This document shows, in pieces, positions 46,905-58,669 of a stretch of DNA of 61,184 nucleotides. Each line of letters starts with the position of its first letter. Position 1 is the stretch's first letter. The stretch spans positions 7,667 to 68,850 of the forward strand of contig MU404210.1 in NCBI GenBank assembly GCA_022695795.1. Direction: 5' to 3'. The notes below the pieces were generated by a model. It was given only the letters and a program-made list of their open reading frames with translations, made no database searches and was not told where the DNA came from. A program made the position numbers and the translations under genes. Origin of the DNA: Biscogniauxia marginata (lineage: Eukaryota > Ascomycota > Sordariomycetes > Xylariales > Xylariaceae).

Positions 46905-47150
46905 CCAGACTCCTACCTAGAACTAATACACTGGATCCTATCCTCATATATTCGTCTCATCGCAACACACCTTTGCGTATGATTCTGGATCATTTCTAAT
47001 TAAAAAGACTCCCCCAGCCGAAGTCATGCATTTGAAGTAAAGTATAATTTCATGATGTTTCGGGCCCTCGTTCAGTTACTGTTTGTTGCTCTGCTCCCTC
47101 GTGCTTCATCCCATTCCAATTGCCACCCCTTAATGATCTTAGTATACAAT

Positions 47151-47865
47151 ATGGGTTCTACTTTGAAAATCAGTCTCGCAACATTACTTTGGCTCGCTCT
47201 CTTGCCATCGGTTATTGCAATGAATAGTACCTTCAATTGCCTGTGTATTCCAGGAGATGCTTGTTGGTCAAGTCTCCAAACGTGGTCGGACCTCAACGCT
47301 ACCATTCATGGAAGGCTGATCGCAACAATTCCCCTAGCATCCATATGCCACAATCCAAATTACAATGAGGCATGCGCTGCTGATATTGCGGGGGGACTTC
47401 GATTCGCGGAAAAGAACAATGCTAGAATTGTGATCAAGAACACAGGACATGAGTAAGTGTTTCCATCTATTATGCCCTTGCTCGGATATATTTGCTAACC
47501 TCGACTATAAAACAAATGGACTTCTCAAAGCATTCAAGCCCTGGATATACTGGGTCCGTAGTCAATATGAGAGGTGCGTGCATTTTGAACAGAATTTAAT
47601 TCTACTCACCTGTTTCGTGGCAAATATGTGCTAACTGCAGTATAGCTGGTGTCCAAGCCTTTAAGGCCTACACAGCGGCGGCAGCTTACGGACTCCGCAT
47701 CGTAGGCGGGGAATGTGCCACTGTCGGACTTTCGGGCAGCTTTCTATAAGGCGGTAGTCATTCCACTCTTAGTTTGACACACGGTATGGGGGCCCAGACC
47801 AAGTCCTTGAGTGGGAAGTTGTGACCGTAATAGCTTGCGCACAAGGAAGAGAGGCATAGGCGCAT
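47151..47865 (+). pseudogene. Secreted FAD-linked oxidase (BBE-like), truncated and interrupted
   Basis: N-terminal part of a flavin-dependent oxidase of the berberine-bridge-enzyme-like type. The signal peptide is at 47151 onward (MGSTLKISLATLLWLALLPS); an upstream Met at 47052 is less likely. Then come LQTWSDLNATIHGRLIATIP and the FAD-domain piece ARIVIKNTGHE. The first donor (GAGTAAGT at 47451) has no proper acceptor before the next coding piece (about 47512-47573, SPGYTGSVVNMR). The third piece (47645 on) reads AGVQAFKAYTAAAAYGLRIV and ECATVGLSGSFL, then TAA (47747-47749) where Gln of the LQGG motif is expected, then GGSHSTLSLTHGMGA. A frameshift follows near 47793 before a DQVLEWEVVT-like stretch. 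Homology ends near 47860, so the substrate-binding half and C-terminal BBE motif are gone. CAA-to-TAA is again a CpA transition. Confidence 0.75.
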
Positions 47866-48901
47866 TGCTACAGGTATTCTAACATAAGTTTCCTCGGCGT
47901 GCTGTACAATACCATTCATAGATCGGCTGCCATAAGGCGTGTATACTTTCGATTTCTGAGGTGTAACGCCTCATTTTCGTCATATCCACAGCCAAATGAA
48001 TGTTTCTATATTTCACTTGCCAGTGTGGATATTGCCAAAGATCCCGGTAAGGTTTAATCATGATATAATTGGTGCACCGGGCTTTAGCTTAAACACCACT
48101 ACTTCACATTCCTTTTACAGCAATCCAAACCCGAGATGAATCTTCCGGAAGGTAACGCCGACTATTTTATCAATTGTGCCACAGTACATCCGAAGTCACA
48201 CGTTCCTTTCTCTGAATCCGGATAACGTCGAGTCGCTACAGCACTCATGGCCATTCTCACCGGTATATATCAGATACTTTGCACCTATCCTTAACTTTTA
48301 CTCAGCAACGATGCATTACAAATATCTTGACGTGATATAACATATATTAAAACTTATAAACCAGCAGGAGTTCCTTTTATGTATCACGTTATATTCTTCT
48401 AATTACGGCCTAATAGCTCTAACTACTGGTTGAATGAGACTACCTACGGCTCGTTTCGAAATTTAGCGTAGATGAAACCACGCAACGGGACAGATAATAA
48501 ACCAAGATAGTTGTAAATTAGGAAGATGCTACCCAACTGGGGTCAAATCATTGCCAAGAATATTCAAAGAGGGAGGATTGGGAGGTGTCGAGGCAGACTG
48601 GTGTAGGGAAACGCCATACAGGAATGGCGATGCACTGGTGCAAACTACACATTCACGAGAAGATCGGTGCTAGGCTGCAACCGACCAATCTGAGTAAGGG
48701 GGATGAGTTGCTTCAGAGGGCTTCTATGCAACCAAGAAAAGGAGCGGTGTATTCGTTTGACAAGGTGAATGTGGTTGGCCAAAAGCCCCTTACATACTAT
48801 ACGTACCTGCCAAGCTTAAACCTCCCTTACTACCTTTGCTTATGTGGCACTTATTTTCAGAGCCCAGTTACCATCATCTGCATTTTTCCATTTTCAGAAA
48901 G
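47866..48901. other. Intergenic, no gene recognised
   Basis: Lies where the rest of the FAD oxidase would be expected, but no recognisable oxidase sequence continues. It ends with the 5' flank of the hydrolase gene. The frame open at 48585-49094 is a shadow of that gene and its leader. Confidence 0.45.
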
Positions 48902-49675
48902 ATGTCGCCAAATCAGCTGGATGTCGTGGTCGTGCCGGGGGCCTGGACTCAACCTAGCGCATATCGGAACCTGGCCGCCGCCCTGGAAGCCCGGGACTTC
49001 ACAGTCCACGTCCCGGCCCTACCCACCAACGACGACAGCCGGCCTCCCAACTCGACCTTCGACGCTGACGTCGAAGCAGTCCGTCAGGTGGTGAAGCCTC
49101 TCGTCGAAGAGGACGGCGGCAAGGACGTCGTCCTGCTGATGCACTCGTACGGCGGCGTCGTGGGCACCAACTCTATCGCGGGGCTCGCCCGCCGGGACCG
49201 CCAGGTGCGGAACCTGCGCGGCGGTGTCGTCCAGCTGATCTATGCCGCGTCGTCCATGCTCGCCGAGAACCAGACCATTCGGACGGTTGTGCGGGAGGTC
49301 AACCTCCCGCGGAGGGGCGCGTTAGTCAAGTTCGAAGACGACGGCACGTGGTTCCCCTCCGACCCGGTCTCGCTCCTCTACCACGACCTGGAGCCCGAGG
49401 ACCAGAAAGAGCAGCTCGCGCTGCCCCGGCACGGCAACTCGGCTTGCTTGACCGGCGAGGCGACGTACGAGGCTTGGAGGGGCATCCCCACGACGTATGT
49501 CCGTGCAGCCGAGGACCAATGGCTGCCGCCTGAGTTTCAAGACTTCTGCCTCGAAAATGCCGCAAATGCCGGAGTATCTGTCAATGTGGAGGTGCTGGAC
49601 AGTGGGCACTCACCGTATGTCAAATTCGCGAATGAACTAGCCGATATGGTAGTGAAGGTCTGTAGATCTGCGTGA
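48902..49675 (+). CDS. Alpha/beta hydrolase
   Basis: 257 residues, single exon, intact. The Met at 48902 is preferred because it leads straight into strand 1 of the fold (QLDVVVVPGAW). The frame is open further upstream but with non-coding composition. The oxyanion-hole region is VPGAW (11-15). The nucleophile is Ser82 in MHSYGGVVG; the acid is probably Asp205 in AEDQW and the base His236 in SGHSPYV. The short length and lid suit the small AB_hydrolase_6 esterase/lactonase-like group. Substrate unknown. There is no signal peptide, so it is cytosolic. It is one of only two undamaged genes in the 42.7-53.6 kb block. GC-rich codon use contrasts with the neighbouring pseudogene. Confidence 0.87.
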   Translation: MSPNQLDVVVVPGAWTQPSAYRNLAAALEARDFTVHVPALPTNDDSRPPNSTFDADVEAVRQVVKPLVEEDGGKDVVLLMHSYGGVVGTNSIAGLARRDRQVRNLRGGVVQLIYAASSMLAENQTIRTVVREVNLPRRGALVKFEDDGTWFPSDPVSLLYHDLEPEDQKEQLALPRHGNSACLTGEATYEAWRGIPTTYVRAAEDQWLPPEFQDFCLENAANAGVSVNVEVLDSGHSPYVKFANELADMVVKVCRSA

Positions 49676-50322
49676 TGGAGAGGGAACCGATTCAGGGTGA
49701 AATGGGATAGGTCTGAATTGCCTTGATTTTTCCATCGTAGGCACTAAGCCAATATATTGCTTTGTGACATCAGTACATAGTGTTATCTCTATCCCCACGG
49801 GAAGCCCTTTCTTGGGCATCTGTTTCACCTCGCTCTAGATACCCCTAGTTTGGGGCCAGGACTATATCATCGACTTACACGGGAATCGACTACTTAATAT
49901 TCCTTTACCTCAGAGAAGACAAAAGACTTTTTTCGCTTGACTCGATAATATCTCGAATATTTGCTCGTTATCTTTAATGATTAACAATTAAAAGAGACGA
50001 CTCTGCTAGTTCCGACAGCCCTTGGTATTAAAAAGAGACGACCTTATCTCGGACATTTATTTCCTGGGCCGGATATTCGTCTCTACGAAGGTAAGTTTGT
50101 GAGTTGTCGTTATTACCCTTAAATTAAGCACGTTTTGTCACGACTTCGGCAATCGAAACTTCATTAACGGGAATAAACAGCCCATCCCTAATCATTCCGC
50201 ACTGTCTTCACCCCTACACATTTGTCTTGAGAAACATCTCCCCATCGTATAACCCAATCTTCTCAAAACCCTATCATTAACTTGACTTGGACCAACATCA
50301 ACTTCTATAATGCGCTCAAACG
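49676..50322. other. Intergenic between convergent genes
   Basis: No gene recognised. A short phrase AAAAGAGACGAC occurs twice, at about 49989 and 50031. Confidence 0.5.
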
Positions 50323-51205
50323 TCAAGCTCCACCCGGGTTGTACTTGGATCCGGTACCCGTCTGAACAGCAGGCCGCCGGGCGATTCTGCCAATCCAGTT
50401 CAACAAATGTGGGAAGGCTTTCATTTCCTGCTCGGTGATGCCGCATATTTCCCAATGGCTCACCCAAGGCCAGGTCTTGATATCAGCAATGGAGTACTTG
50501 CCCTTACCCCTACCGGCCAGGTAGTCCCTCGGCTCGCCGGTATACTTGCCAGAAAGACGGATTTCGAGGACTCCGAAGACACGTAGGGTCTCGTCCCGAA
50601 ACCTGGCGATTGCGTCTAAGGAGGCGGGGAGATAAGATCAGAATCCTACAGGTTGTGATTTGGACACGGAGCCTCACTCACATTCAATTTTCTCGGGGGC
50701 AGCTTTGGTGAAGTGAATCAGCTGTCCCTGATAAGGCGCCCCCGAACCGTGCCAGAAGAAAAGCCACTGGAGCAGCTCGTTATTCTCGAGTTCGTCCTCG
50801 AAGCCGAATTTCTTCTCTTTGTCGGCGTTCTTGAGCAGATAGATTAGAGCGGCGGAGGACTCGTGTACCGTGACGGGTGGGTTATGTCTGTTGTCGATCA
50901 CGACGGGGATGCGACCATTCGGATTTAGTCGGAGGAACCCTATTAGATCACGTATTAGACCAAATCCCCCGCTGGTAATTCAATGGCTCTCGGCAGGGTT
51001 CGTTGTCGGATAACGTACATTCCTTCTTCTGCTCGTTGGACCAGACGTCGACGAGAGTTGTTGTCCACGAAAGACCGTATGCTTCGGCCAGTTCTTCCAG
51101 GAAGATCTGCACAGCCTGGCCGTTTCCCGTGTTTGCGGTAAGCAGATGGAGGGCTTTTGCGGTTTTCACCTCGACGGGTGTGTCGGAGACGTACAGCTTA
51201 TCCAT
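50323..51205 (-). pseudogene. Glutathione S-transferase (Ure2p/YfcG-like) with 2-bp frameshift
   Basis: Cytosolic GST of the fungal Ure2p-like type. Exons on the minus strand: 51205-51019, 50939-50682 and 50617-50323; introns are 79 and 64 bp. The thioredoxin domain has LTANTGNGQAVQIFLEEL and LRLNPNGRIPVVIDN followed by the SSAALIYLL helix. The C-terminal domain has SGKYTGEP and YSIADIKTWPWVSHW. In exon 3 the expected sequence YAIARFRDETLRV runs to about 50581, but the remainder (FGVLEIRLSGKYTGEP) is two bases out of phase. The plus strand reads ACACAC at 50579-50584 where ACAC would keep the frame, so a 2-bp duplication explains it. An alternative start at 51460 (or 51337) adds a basic, organelle-like leader. 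A sequence error at this dinucleotide run is possible. Divergent from P450 at 51824. Confidence 0.75.
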
Positions 51206-51823
51206 AGTCGAGACTGAGATCCGCGCTCGACAGAATCTTGGCCCAGCAAAAGCAATATTCGACTGTGATAATAAGCGGGAAAGAACTCGCGGCAAAAGGG
51301 GACGAGGAAGAAACAGGCAGGAGGGCTTGAGAATCATTGAGGAGGTGTCGATGGAGGGCGTAGGTTTCGTACATGGCTTGATGGACGGCACGGCGTGACG
51401 GAACGAGATATGCTCAACCCTGGCTGGTTTGGAGGTCAGGGGTCTGACGGACGGTAGCATCTTGGGACCCGGGGGGCCGGGAGGTGCTGCATACTCAACT
51501 CCAGACGGGACCCAACTGCATTAGGAAGTACGTAGCGCAAAGCTGATAGGTGCAGCACCAACATGCTGTGTTACTAGCCTAGCGTCTAATTACTAATATA
51601 ACTGCCAGTAGGTACGCAGGGAGGCAACTACATGCTGTATCACCAACACCGGGCGTCTTTTGTATCTTCCTTCGTACTCCTATCTTCTCTCCGCGCCTGA
51701 TAGTTTTGTTTTCCGGCAGAGTAGGCAGAACGTATTTCTTCCTGCTGCATTCTTTGTACGTAGAACCAGTTTCGAACCACAATTCATTCGGGAGCTTCGC
51801 AAAAAGCCCAGCACCGGGGCAGA
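51206..51823. promoter_or_regulatory. Divergent promoter region, GST / P450
   Basis: 618 bp lie between the GST start preferred here and the P450 start, so the two genes may be co-regulated. A C-to-G rich stretch (GGACCCGGGGGGCCGGGAGG) is at about 51465-51484. If the longer GST start at 51460 is used the shared region shrinks to about 360 bp. No binding site is recognised. Confidence 0.4.
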
Positions 51824-53582
51824 ATGGAAGCCATATCTGATTTACTTTCGTGGCCGCGCCTCGGGTTGACGGTTGCCATCTATTTCGCGACTCTGGCTTT
51901 TTATCGACTGTTTCTCCATCCTCTGTCTCGCTTTCCGGGCCCCAAACTGGCGGCAGTGTCGCGCTGGTACGAAGCCTACTATGACGTCGTGCAGAACGGC
52001 CAATATACCTTCAAAATCGCGGAACTGCACAGAAGATACGGTATGTCTTGGCGCGCCGCCCTTTCCACTCCCGTCTCTCTCCCGTCGCCACCAGAAAGCT
52101 TAACTCCTTCGCTGCCGGTACGCAGGCCCGATTATTCGTATCTCCCCTCACGAATTGCACGTTAGCGATCCCGCCTTTTTCGACCAGCTCTACCGGCAGG
52201 ATGGCGTGTGGGACAAATACGACTGGTCGGTCGATGCCTTTGCCACGCAGGGCGCCGTGCTCCTCACCCCCCGGCACGAATTACACAAAGCCCGTCGACA
52301 GCCCTTGAATCCGTTCTTCTCCAAGGCTAAAGTGAGCAGTCGTCAAGATATGATTGATCGATACCTGGGTAAGCTGTGCGACCGTATTTCCGTGTTCGCC
52401 GAGTCGCGCGAGACGTTCAACTTCGGGGCCGCCATCACTGCCTTTGTCCGTGACGTGGCCTTCGATTTCATTCTCGGCAAGAGCTACAAGAGTCTCGATA
52501 GGGATGATTTCGACCAAGCCATGGTGACTGCAAGTAGCGGATCCGGACAGGTCTGGCGCGCGACGAAGCATCTGCGGTTTATCGGGCCCGTGCTGAAATC
52601 CGTACCAATTGACTGGATCATAAAGTACGGAGATCACGGCACCAAGCTGTTCTTTCGCTTTATGAAGGTAAATATTTCCACCATCCTTTCATTATATCTG
52701 CCGGAAACCGTGTTTACTGAGACTACACGCTTTTCAGGAAAACATGGAGGACACGGAAAGGCTGGTGGCGTCCATAATATCGCCTTCGCCCGTCGAGACC
52801 GCCACACGTAGTATAGTCCATGAGATTATGGAATCGAAACTGCCGGCGTCAGAAAAGACGACCAATCGAGTTTTCGACGACGTGGCCACTATCACCGGGG
52901 CCGGGTTCGAAACAACTGCCGGTGCTCTGCGCGTAGCACTTTTCCACGTATTCGACAACGAGGAAATTCTGCAACGACTGCGAGCCGAGCTTGCCACTGT
53001 CGACACTCGCAATTTGAAGGTACTCGAGCAACTCCCTTACCTGAAGGCTGTATTGATGGAGGGCCTGCGTATAAGCCCGGCCCTCGGCACGCGTATGGCT
53101 CGCATCGCTCCGGACAGGGACCTTCTCTACGGGCAATGGCGAATACCCGCCGGTACACCTGTGGGAATGACACTTGTACTGCTACACGCAGATGAAACTC
53201 TATATCCTGACCCTCGACGCTTCAACCCCGACAGGTGGATGGGCCCTGACGGCGGACAAAAGCTCGACAAGACCTTTGCCCCCTTTCTGAGGGGAACAAG
53301 GGCCTGCCTTGGCATGCAGTAGGTTTTCCCCTCCTTTTGTTTGTCGTTTTCCAGCAAATTCGGCAGAGCCGATCCGAAAACCATGCTGATATATTCGCCA
53401 TCACATTGCCTAGTCTTGCGTGGGCCGAGATGTACCTACTCGTCGCTGGCCTCGTCGACCGCTTTGATTTTCGGTATCTAAATGCTCGAGCCGATGACTT
53501 TGAATGCGACAGCGATCAGTTCGCAATCGGGACGAAGGGCAAGAGTGTTTTGGAAGCCACTGTATCGCTTCGGAGCGGGTGA
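51824..53582 (+). CDS. Cytochrome P450, trichodiene-oxygenase-like (CYP58-type)
   Basis: Membrane-bound monooxygenase of 502 residues in four exons: 51824-52040, 52126-52667, 52738-53318 and 53414-53582, all phase-consistent. The N-terminal anchor is [20 protein letters not shown] with the SRFPGPKLA hinge. [20 protein letters not shown] then [12 protein letters not shown] is the pattern of the trichodiene oxygenase (Tri4) family. The I-helix AGFETT is at about 305-310, ExxR is Glu361-Arg364 (MEGLRISP), the meander FNPDRW is present, and the heme loop [11 protein letters not shown] has Cys443. The last splice joins CLGM to [10 protein letters not shown]. All key residues are intact. Family resemblance suggests terpenoid oxidation, but there is no terpene synthase in the window, so the substrate is unknown. 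Confidence 0.9.
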
Positions 53583-56500
53583 GAATGCGCATGAACGTAG
53601 CCTTAATCCCCACATCAACAGATTGCCTATATAAGCCCGAGCAGTTTCTGCCTCAAACATGGGGGTGAGCTGTTGAGATATCGCGTGCATCGTATCACAC
53701 GCGCATTTTCTCCTGTCTTTCCCATCCCGGGTGTGGCCAGAGCCTGTTGAGGCTGTATTGGGCATTGAAAAGAAGCTTTCCTCGTCTAACGTTTCACCCG
53801 AAGTAATGCACCGGTGCGATGCAGAACCTTGAAAGGGCGTGCGTGAAATAATGATGACGGTCGCGTCGGCCTAGGGGCTGCCAAGTTGCGAGCGAGGCTG
53901 TCAAATTGTTACCTACCTAATCTGACCGCCCAATCTAAGTGAAAACAGAACATATGCGCTGATTGTCCTACTCTGTCCTACCAAACAGGCGTAGATCAGG
54001 AGGGGTGTGAGTGTAGTATAATGCACGGCAATCGCGCGGAGCAGATTGTCCCGGGGCTCCGCTTGAGACAACGGTTGTCCGGCTCCGGCTGCGGAACGGA
54101 GCACGGGCGCTTACACCTGTGGCACGAAAGGCGGCCGGGGCGGGCCAGAACCCGAAGGGCGTGCCGGCCGGCGCACCGCCACGATGAACCAGCAGACACG
54201 GTGGTGCCGCATGTTTGATACCTATGGAGTTCTTATAGAAGGTTTGGCGGCAATCAATGTCAGTAGATACAGAACCGCTTTTCCATCCGATGTTACGGCC
54301 TACAGATGCAACATTCTCCTACTAGACAATGAGATTACGGATAAGCCACAGCCTCGCTACACATCTCACTGTTACAATCATTGCCTGCTCTTGGGTAATC
54401 GCGGAAATTAAAGCTTCAGTATTTGCCACCGTAGTTCCATTCGTCTACTCAAAGGAGGAAGACCCTAAGAGACGGGATGAGAAATCCATGCCCTTTTGTA
54501 GTAGTAATGCCTTAGAAAACTCAGGCACCATTGAGCACCAGTTCATGTTGAACGACTGGGCTGTCCAGTACATAGATCATTTCCTCCCGTGGAGGCCAGA
54601 TCTATCAATACCTACATCGGTATGGTGCCGTACTTCGGGATCAAACTACTTAGTCGGTCACTCGGGGCAGCATCAAGCCCGAAGAGGCCCCCTTACCCGC
54701 CGATGAACGATTGGTGATTATTAGCAACACTATGTTCCACCCCGTCCCGTACACGCCTTCTCTAATGGAGTTTCTTGGCAGGGCCGCACTACGCAACTGC
54801 CGTCGCTGCTATGCTACGGTCAAGAATCACGGCCCTGGACGGAGCAGCGAAAGCCGAGGAGGAAGGCCAGGAGATAGATGTGGCACGGACAAGGCCAACC
54901 GCCGAATTCAAACGCGGAGTTCATCGAGCTGCAGGATGATGTCGAAAGGATCGAAGACAGAATGACAGAGAACGGAGAACTAACTGAGCAAATCCGACGC
55001 AAGTTCGGAAATCTAGCATCCTAACTCGTCGGGTTGGGAGGAAAGATCGAGAACACCCTTGTGGGTATATATATTGACGACATTTTGAGATCGCCCTTGC
55101 TTTCTTGACATTCTACTGTCGCAGTTGTTTCAATTCCGACTTGGTCTTCGGTTTCTTGGTCTTCAAGTTTTATTTTCCTTTTCCTATCACTGGTCTTCGA
55201 GTTCTCTGTCTTGAAGTAATCCATCCAAAAGCTCCGGGACTTGTCTTGCGCCAACTGCTTCCGCCATCCACTGCAAATACTGTTTTGTACAATAAGAGCT
55301 CAATGGGATTTGGTAATGTACCGAAACCGCTCTTGGTGCATCCGTATACCCGAATCGCCTCTAAACGCTCAGCGGAATGTGATTCGAAAGGTATAGTCTT
55401 GAACTGTCCCTTTGAGTTGGTTACAATCTTGTCGATATCTTGCAGTCTGTTCGGCAGCCTGGAAGGCTGGCCAAACTCTCCTCACGTATTACTCAGAAAT
55501 CGGAATTATATATCTGGTAGGCGATGAAGCGACCTATATTCGGCTCACCTTGCAAAATACTGCCTTACTCTATTTAGTATTGGCTACATAGCCGTTGCTA
55601 ATAATTTTCATACTCGTCTTGACAACCCTAAACTACTCTACGCCTATTGGCAAGGCTTCGGCCTCACAGCGATCCTGTTAGGGATTGATCACAGGGACCC
55701 TGGATATCTTGAGGGGGGATAGCACTCTCGGGGGAGCTCGCCGAAGATGTCAAGCTGGCAGTGCACCCGCACATAACAATTCCAAAGACCCTATCTCAAG
55801 AATAGAAGTTTCGACTCGTGATGAGAAGGTTATCGGCAAGGTTGTGTACTGTTGGCCTCTTCAGTCATTTTCTCTTATTTGGTAGCTATAGGCTCGACCA
55901 GCCATATCATAAGCGGTACAAGTATTGGATTGATAAGGTATGATGAATACGAGATTTGCATTTACGTGGCTGGCATGCTGAAAAATATATATATCCTGAT
56001 GATAAGTTGAGTATTTTCTACCGCCAATGTAGGACGATTCATCTGCTAAAATTTTCATTTAGATGCTCTGTTGTTGAGTAGTATTATTAACAACTTACCT
56101 TTCGAATAAACTACGGGTACGTATTGTAAGACCGAGTCAAGCGTGTTAAGGGGCGTTGAAATTTGGAATATTTCTCCCAAGTGAGGAATAAAGGTCCTTG
56201 TTTACTTAATGGCCACTTCGATACATTCACACGTTCATACAAAGAGAAATGTGGGATGAGATAGCACTAGAAATGTCGCCATCATGCCCAGTCCTTAACA
56301 GAGATTGAGTTTTTCAGCGCCAACTAGTTGTCTTCACCGTTAGTTCAGAAAGTATCATCAGCATGATCTATGCTTCTGTTCTTAAGACTCATCCCAGCGA
56401 TGAACGCGACGGTACCGATCCGATCCATTGATTGAAAAATCGGACATATGATTATAGAAATACGCACCCGTGGAATGAACTTTTCCGAGAATAAAAAAAT

Positions 56501-56843
56501 GTTTATGTAAATCATCATGAGCAACCAAGGAACTAGTATCTGAAGAAAAATTGAGTAGGGAGTGAGTACATGATTATAATCTAGTTAGTACCAAAAGGTT
56601 ATAGAGAAGAAGGCCACAGTATAAAAACTGTGTAAACAATTAATAATTAATAAATATCGCGATAATCCTTAAACCTCCCATGTTGCGGTCATTGAATGAG
56701 GCTACTCCAGTTGGTAGTACCTAGATAAGCAAAAGACATTTCATAGCCTCAATCACCTCCGATACCCACTCTTATTGACCCATTTCAGCTGATTTTGGTC
56801 GTCCATATCATATTACAGGCTTCACAGGGCGTGCCACAGGCTG
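53583..56843. other. Gene-poor region with possible decayed coding pieces
   Basis: No confident gene. Protein-like scraps occur: a 48-codon plus-strand frame at 54878-55024 (listed separately), a plus-strand piece near 55455-55588 (LLTYYSEIGIIYLVGDEATY) cut by a stop, and a minus-strand piece near 55205-55330 (QIPLSSYCTKQYLQWMAEAV). None has a recognised family. They may be traces of lost genes. Confidence 0.4.
54878..55024 (+). other. 48-residue coiled-coil-like open frame
   Basis: ATG to TAA frame with a strongly charged, heptad-like end (NAEFIELQDDVERIEDRMTE and onward to KFGNLAS). The composition is that of a coiled coil. It may be the last exon of a lost gene or a short chance frame. 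Confidence 0.25.
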
Positions 56844-56939
56844 CTATCTTCTTCGACACCACCAAATCATGCCTGACGCAAGAGCGGCGACTCCAACCGT
56901 CGACCAGGCGACTACCAGGATAATCAATCCCGTGCTCAT
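56844..56939 (-). other. Possible 31-residue single-membrane-pass microprotein
   Basis: ATG-to-TAG frame of 32 codons on the minus strand. It reads MSTGLIILVVAWSTVGVAAL then ASGMIWWCRRR. The peptide is one hydrophobic helix followed by a Trp-Trp-Cys-Arg-Arg-Arg end, the layout of a small tail-anchored or single-pass peptide. The start has A at -3 (ACCATGA). No neighbour gives it a context. A chance frame is possible at this length. Confidence 0.3.
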
Positions 56940-58641
56940 GGTGTTTCTCTTACTGGCTGTGTAATAGCGTCTAGTCTCTCGGTGCGAGGATTATGATGTT
57001 GCAGTTATGGTTCAGGAAGAGAACCAATTTGATTTTGTGGTGGTTCCTATCAGCTACAAAATACAAAGTACCTAGCACAAGGCATATTTATACGGAAATT
57101 ATTGCTGTGGTTTCCAATGCTAGAATTCTATATTACCTCGTGTGACTGACTACTCACATGATGCTTCTATTCACTAGGTATCGTCATGGGATGATTTTTT
57201 ATCGGTGAATATATCCATAGCTAGGAGAGAGGTATTATTGAATGAAATCCGGGCACCTCTAATGGAAGTTAGCATGAACTATCATGAGTTTCTTGCTTGC
57301 CTAGCAGCAACATTCAACGTCACCTGTAGGGTACAGTACAGATTGGATGACTGTCAACCTACATTGAATGGAACAAGGTGGTAAGCAATTGGATAGAACA
57401 CAGCATAGTTAATAGACCAACCTAGATAGATTGTTGGAAGCCCATTCTATTTGCTGTCCCGGTCTTGGACCTAATTTAAGTCGGCATCAAAGTCATCAAC
57501 CAACATCATGTTTTCTCCGATCACTTATACCGATGTATACCGATACCGCACCATATCCACTATGTGGCCAAGATACTAGATAGATATCACTACGTCTAGG
57601 CACGTCACTAGTTAGCTTGACGCAAAACGGCTTTCGTGTATCGTGCTATCTGACGCCGAACCCCTGCCGCCAATCAGTGTATACGGGATATCCTTGTATT
57701 TAATACTAGCCTAGCGTACGGGACTATGATCAGACAGGCAGACAGGTCAGGTGAGCCGAGTCTTGGGAGTGTGTCCTCGGCCCCTGACCCCTGATCATCC
57801 TACGATAGGTCCCGTCCACTCTAACCGCAGTGCTAACGCCGGTTAAGTTTAGCCCAGATCGGGAAAAGATTGAAGGGGGTCGATTAAGCGCCCAAGTGCC
57901 TAGCGAATGAAACGCACGTGATGCCCATGACCGCAAGCGCCCACACCACCACCATCACCCACTACTACCAACCATTATCGCAAACACGCGAGAGGAAACC
58001 CATGGCGTTTTGGCTGTCCCTTACTTCATCGTACATAGCAGATGATACCTACCTACCCGAATAGAGAAAGAAATCCCCCGATTATTCCCGGGTTTTCCCC
58101 GCCGTCGGGCGGCAGAAAAGGTCCCACCACCGAGGAAGCGCCTTGGAGATAAGATATCTTTTTCTACCTAACCTACTATTTAATCTACTACCTAATCTTC
58201 TCTGTAGAAATGACGTCAAGTTTTCCAGAGTCGAAGGAATCTGGAAGGGGGGGATGGATGCGAAGAAAAAGGAAGAGACGGTGAGCTTCAGGTTGGTCAG
58301 ATAGGAGACAAGGGGGTTTGAGATGCTACGGCAATAAAGAGAACATGGGTGCGCTATTCGCATTGACAAGATCTTAGCTGCCCCGCCAGCCAGCCAGCAA
58401 GCCCAGCCTTCCCCCACTTACACCCACATAGCTTCTACCTAGTTTACATACCTACTACTTTCACGATGTTTTACATTGCAGCGCAACCGTTCTTTTCCTT
58501 GCTTATACTGACTATCATGTTTGTTTCCGATAGAGATCTAGAACGCGGGGAACGTCCATTACATACCTAGACAATTGAGGGTCTAGAACAAAAAAGTAAA
58601 ACATAATTGTTGTAGCGAAAGAGAATCCCGGTACGTTCTTT

Positions 58642-58669
58642 AAAAAAAAAAAAAAAAAGGGGGGGGGGG
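58642..58669. repeat. Homopolymer junction A17-G11
   Basis: Seventeen A followed directly by eleven G. No associated element was found. Confidence 0.9.

Noticed and set aside
42764..53582. Complete secondary-metabolite cluster
   Set aside because: No PKS, NRPS, terpene synthase, transporter or transcription factor is visible, and most genes are broken.
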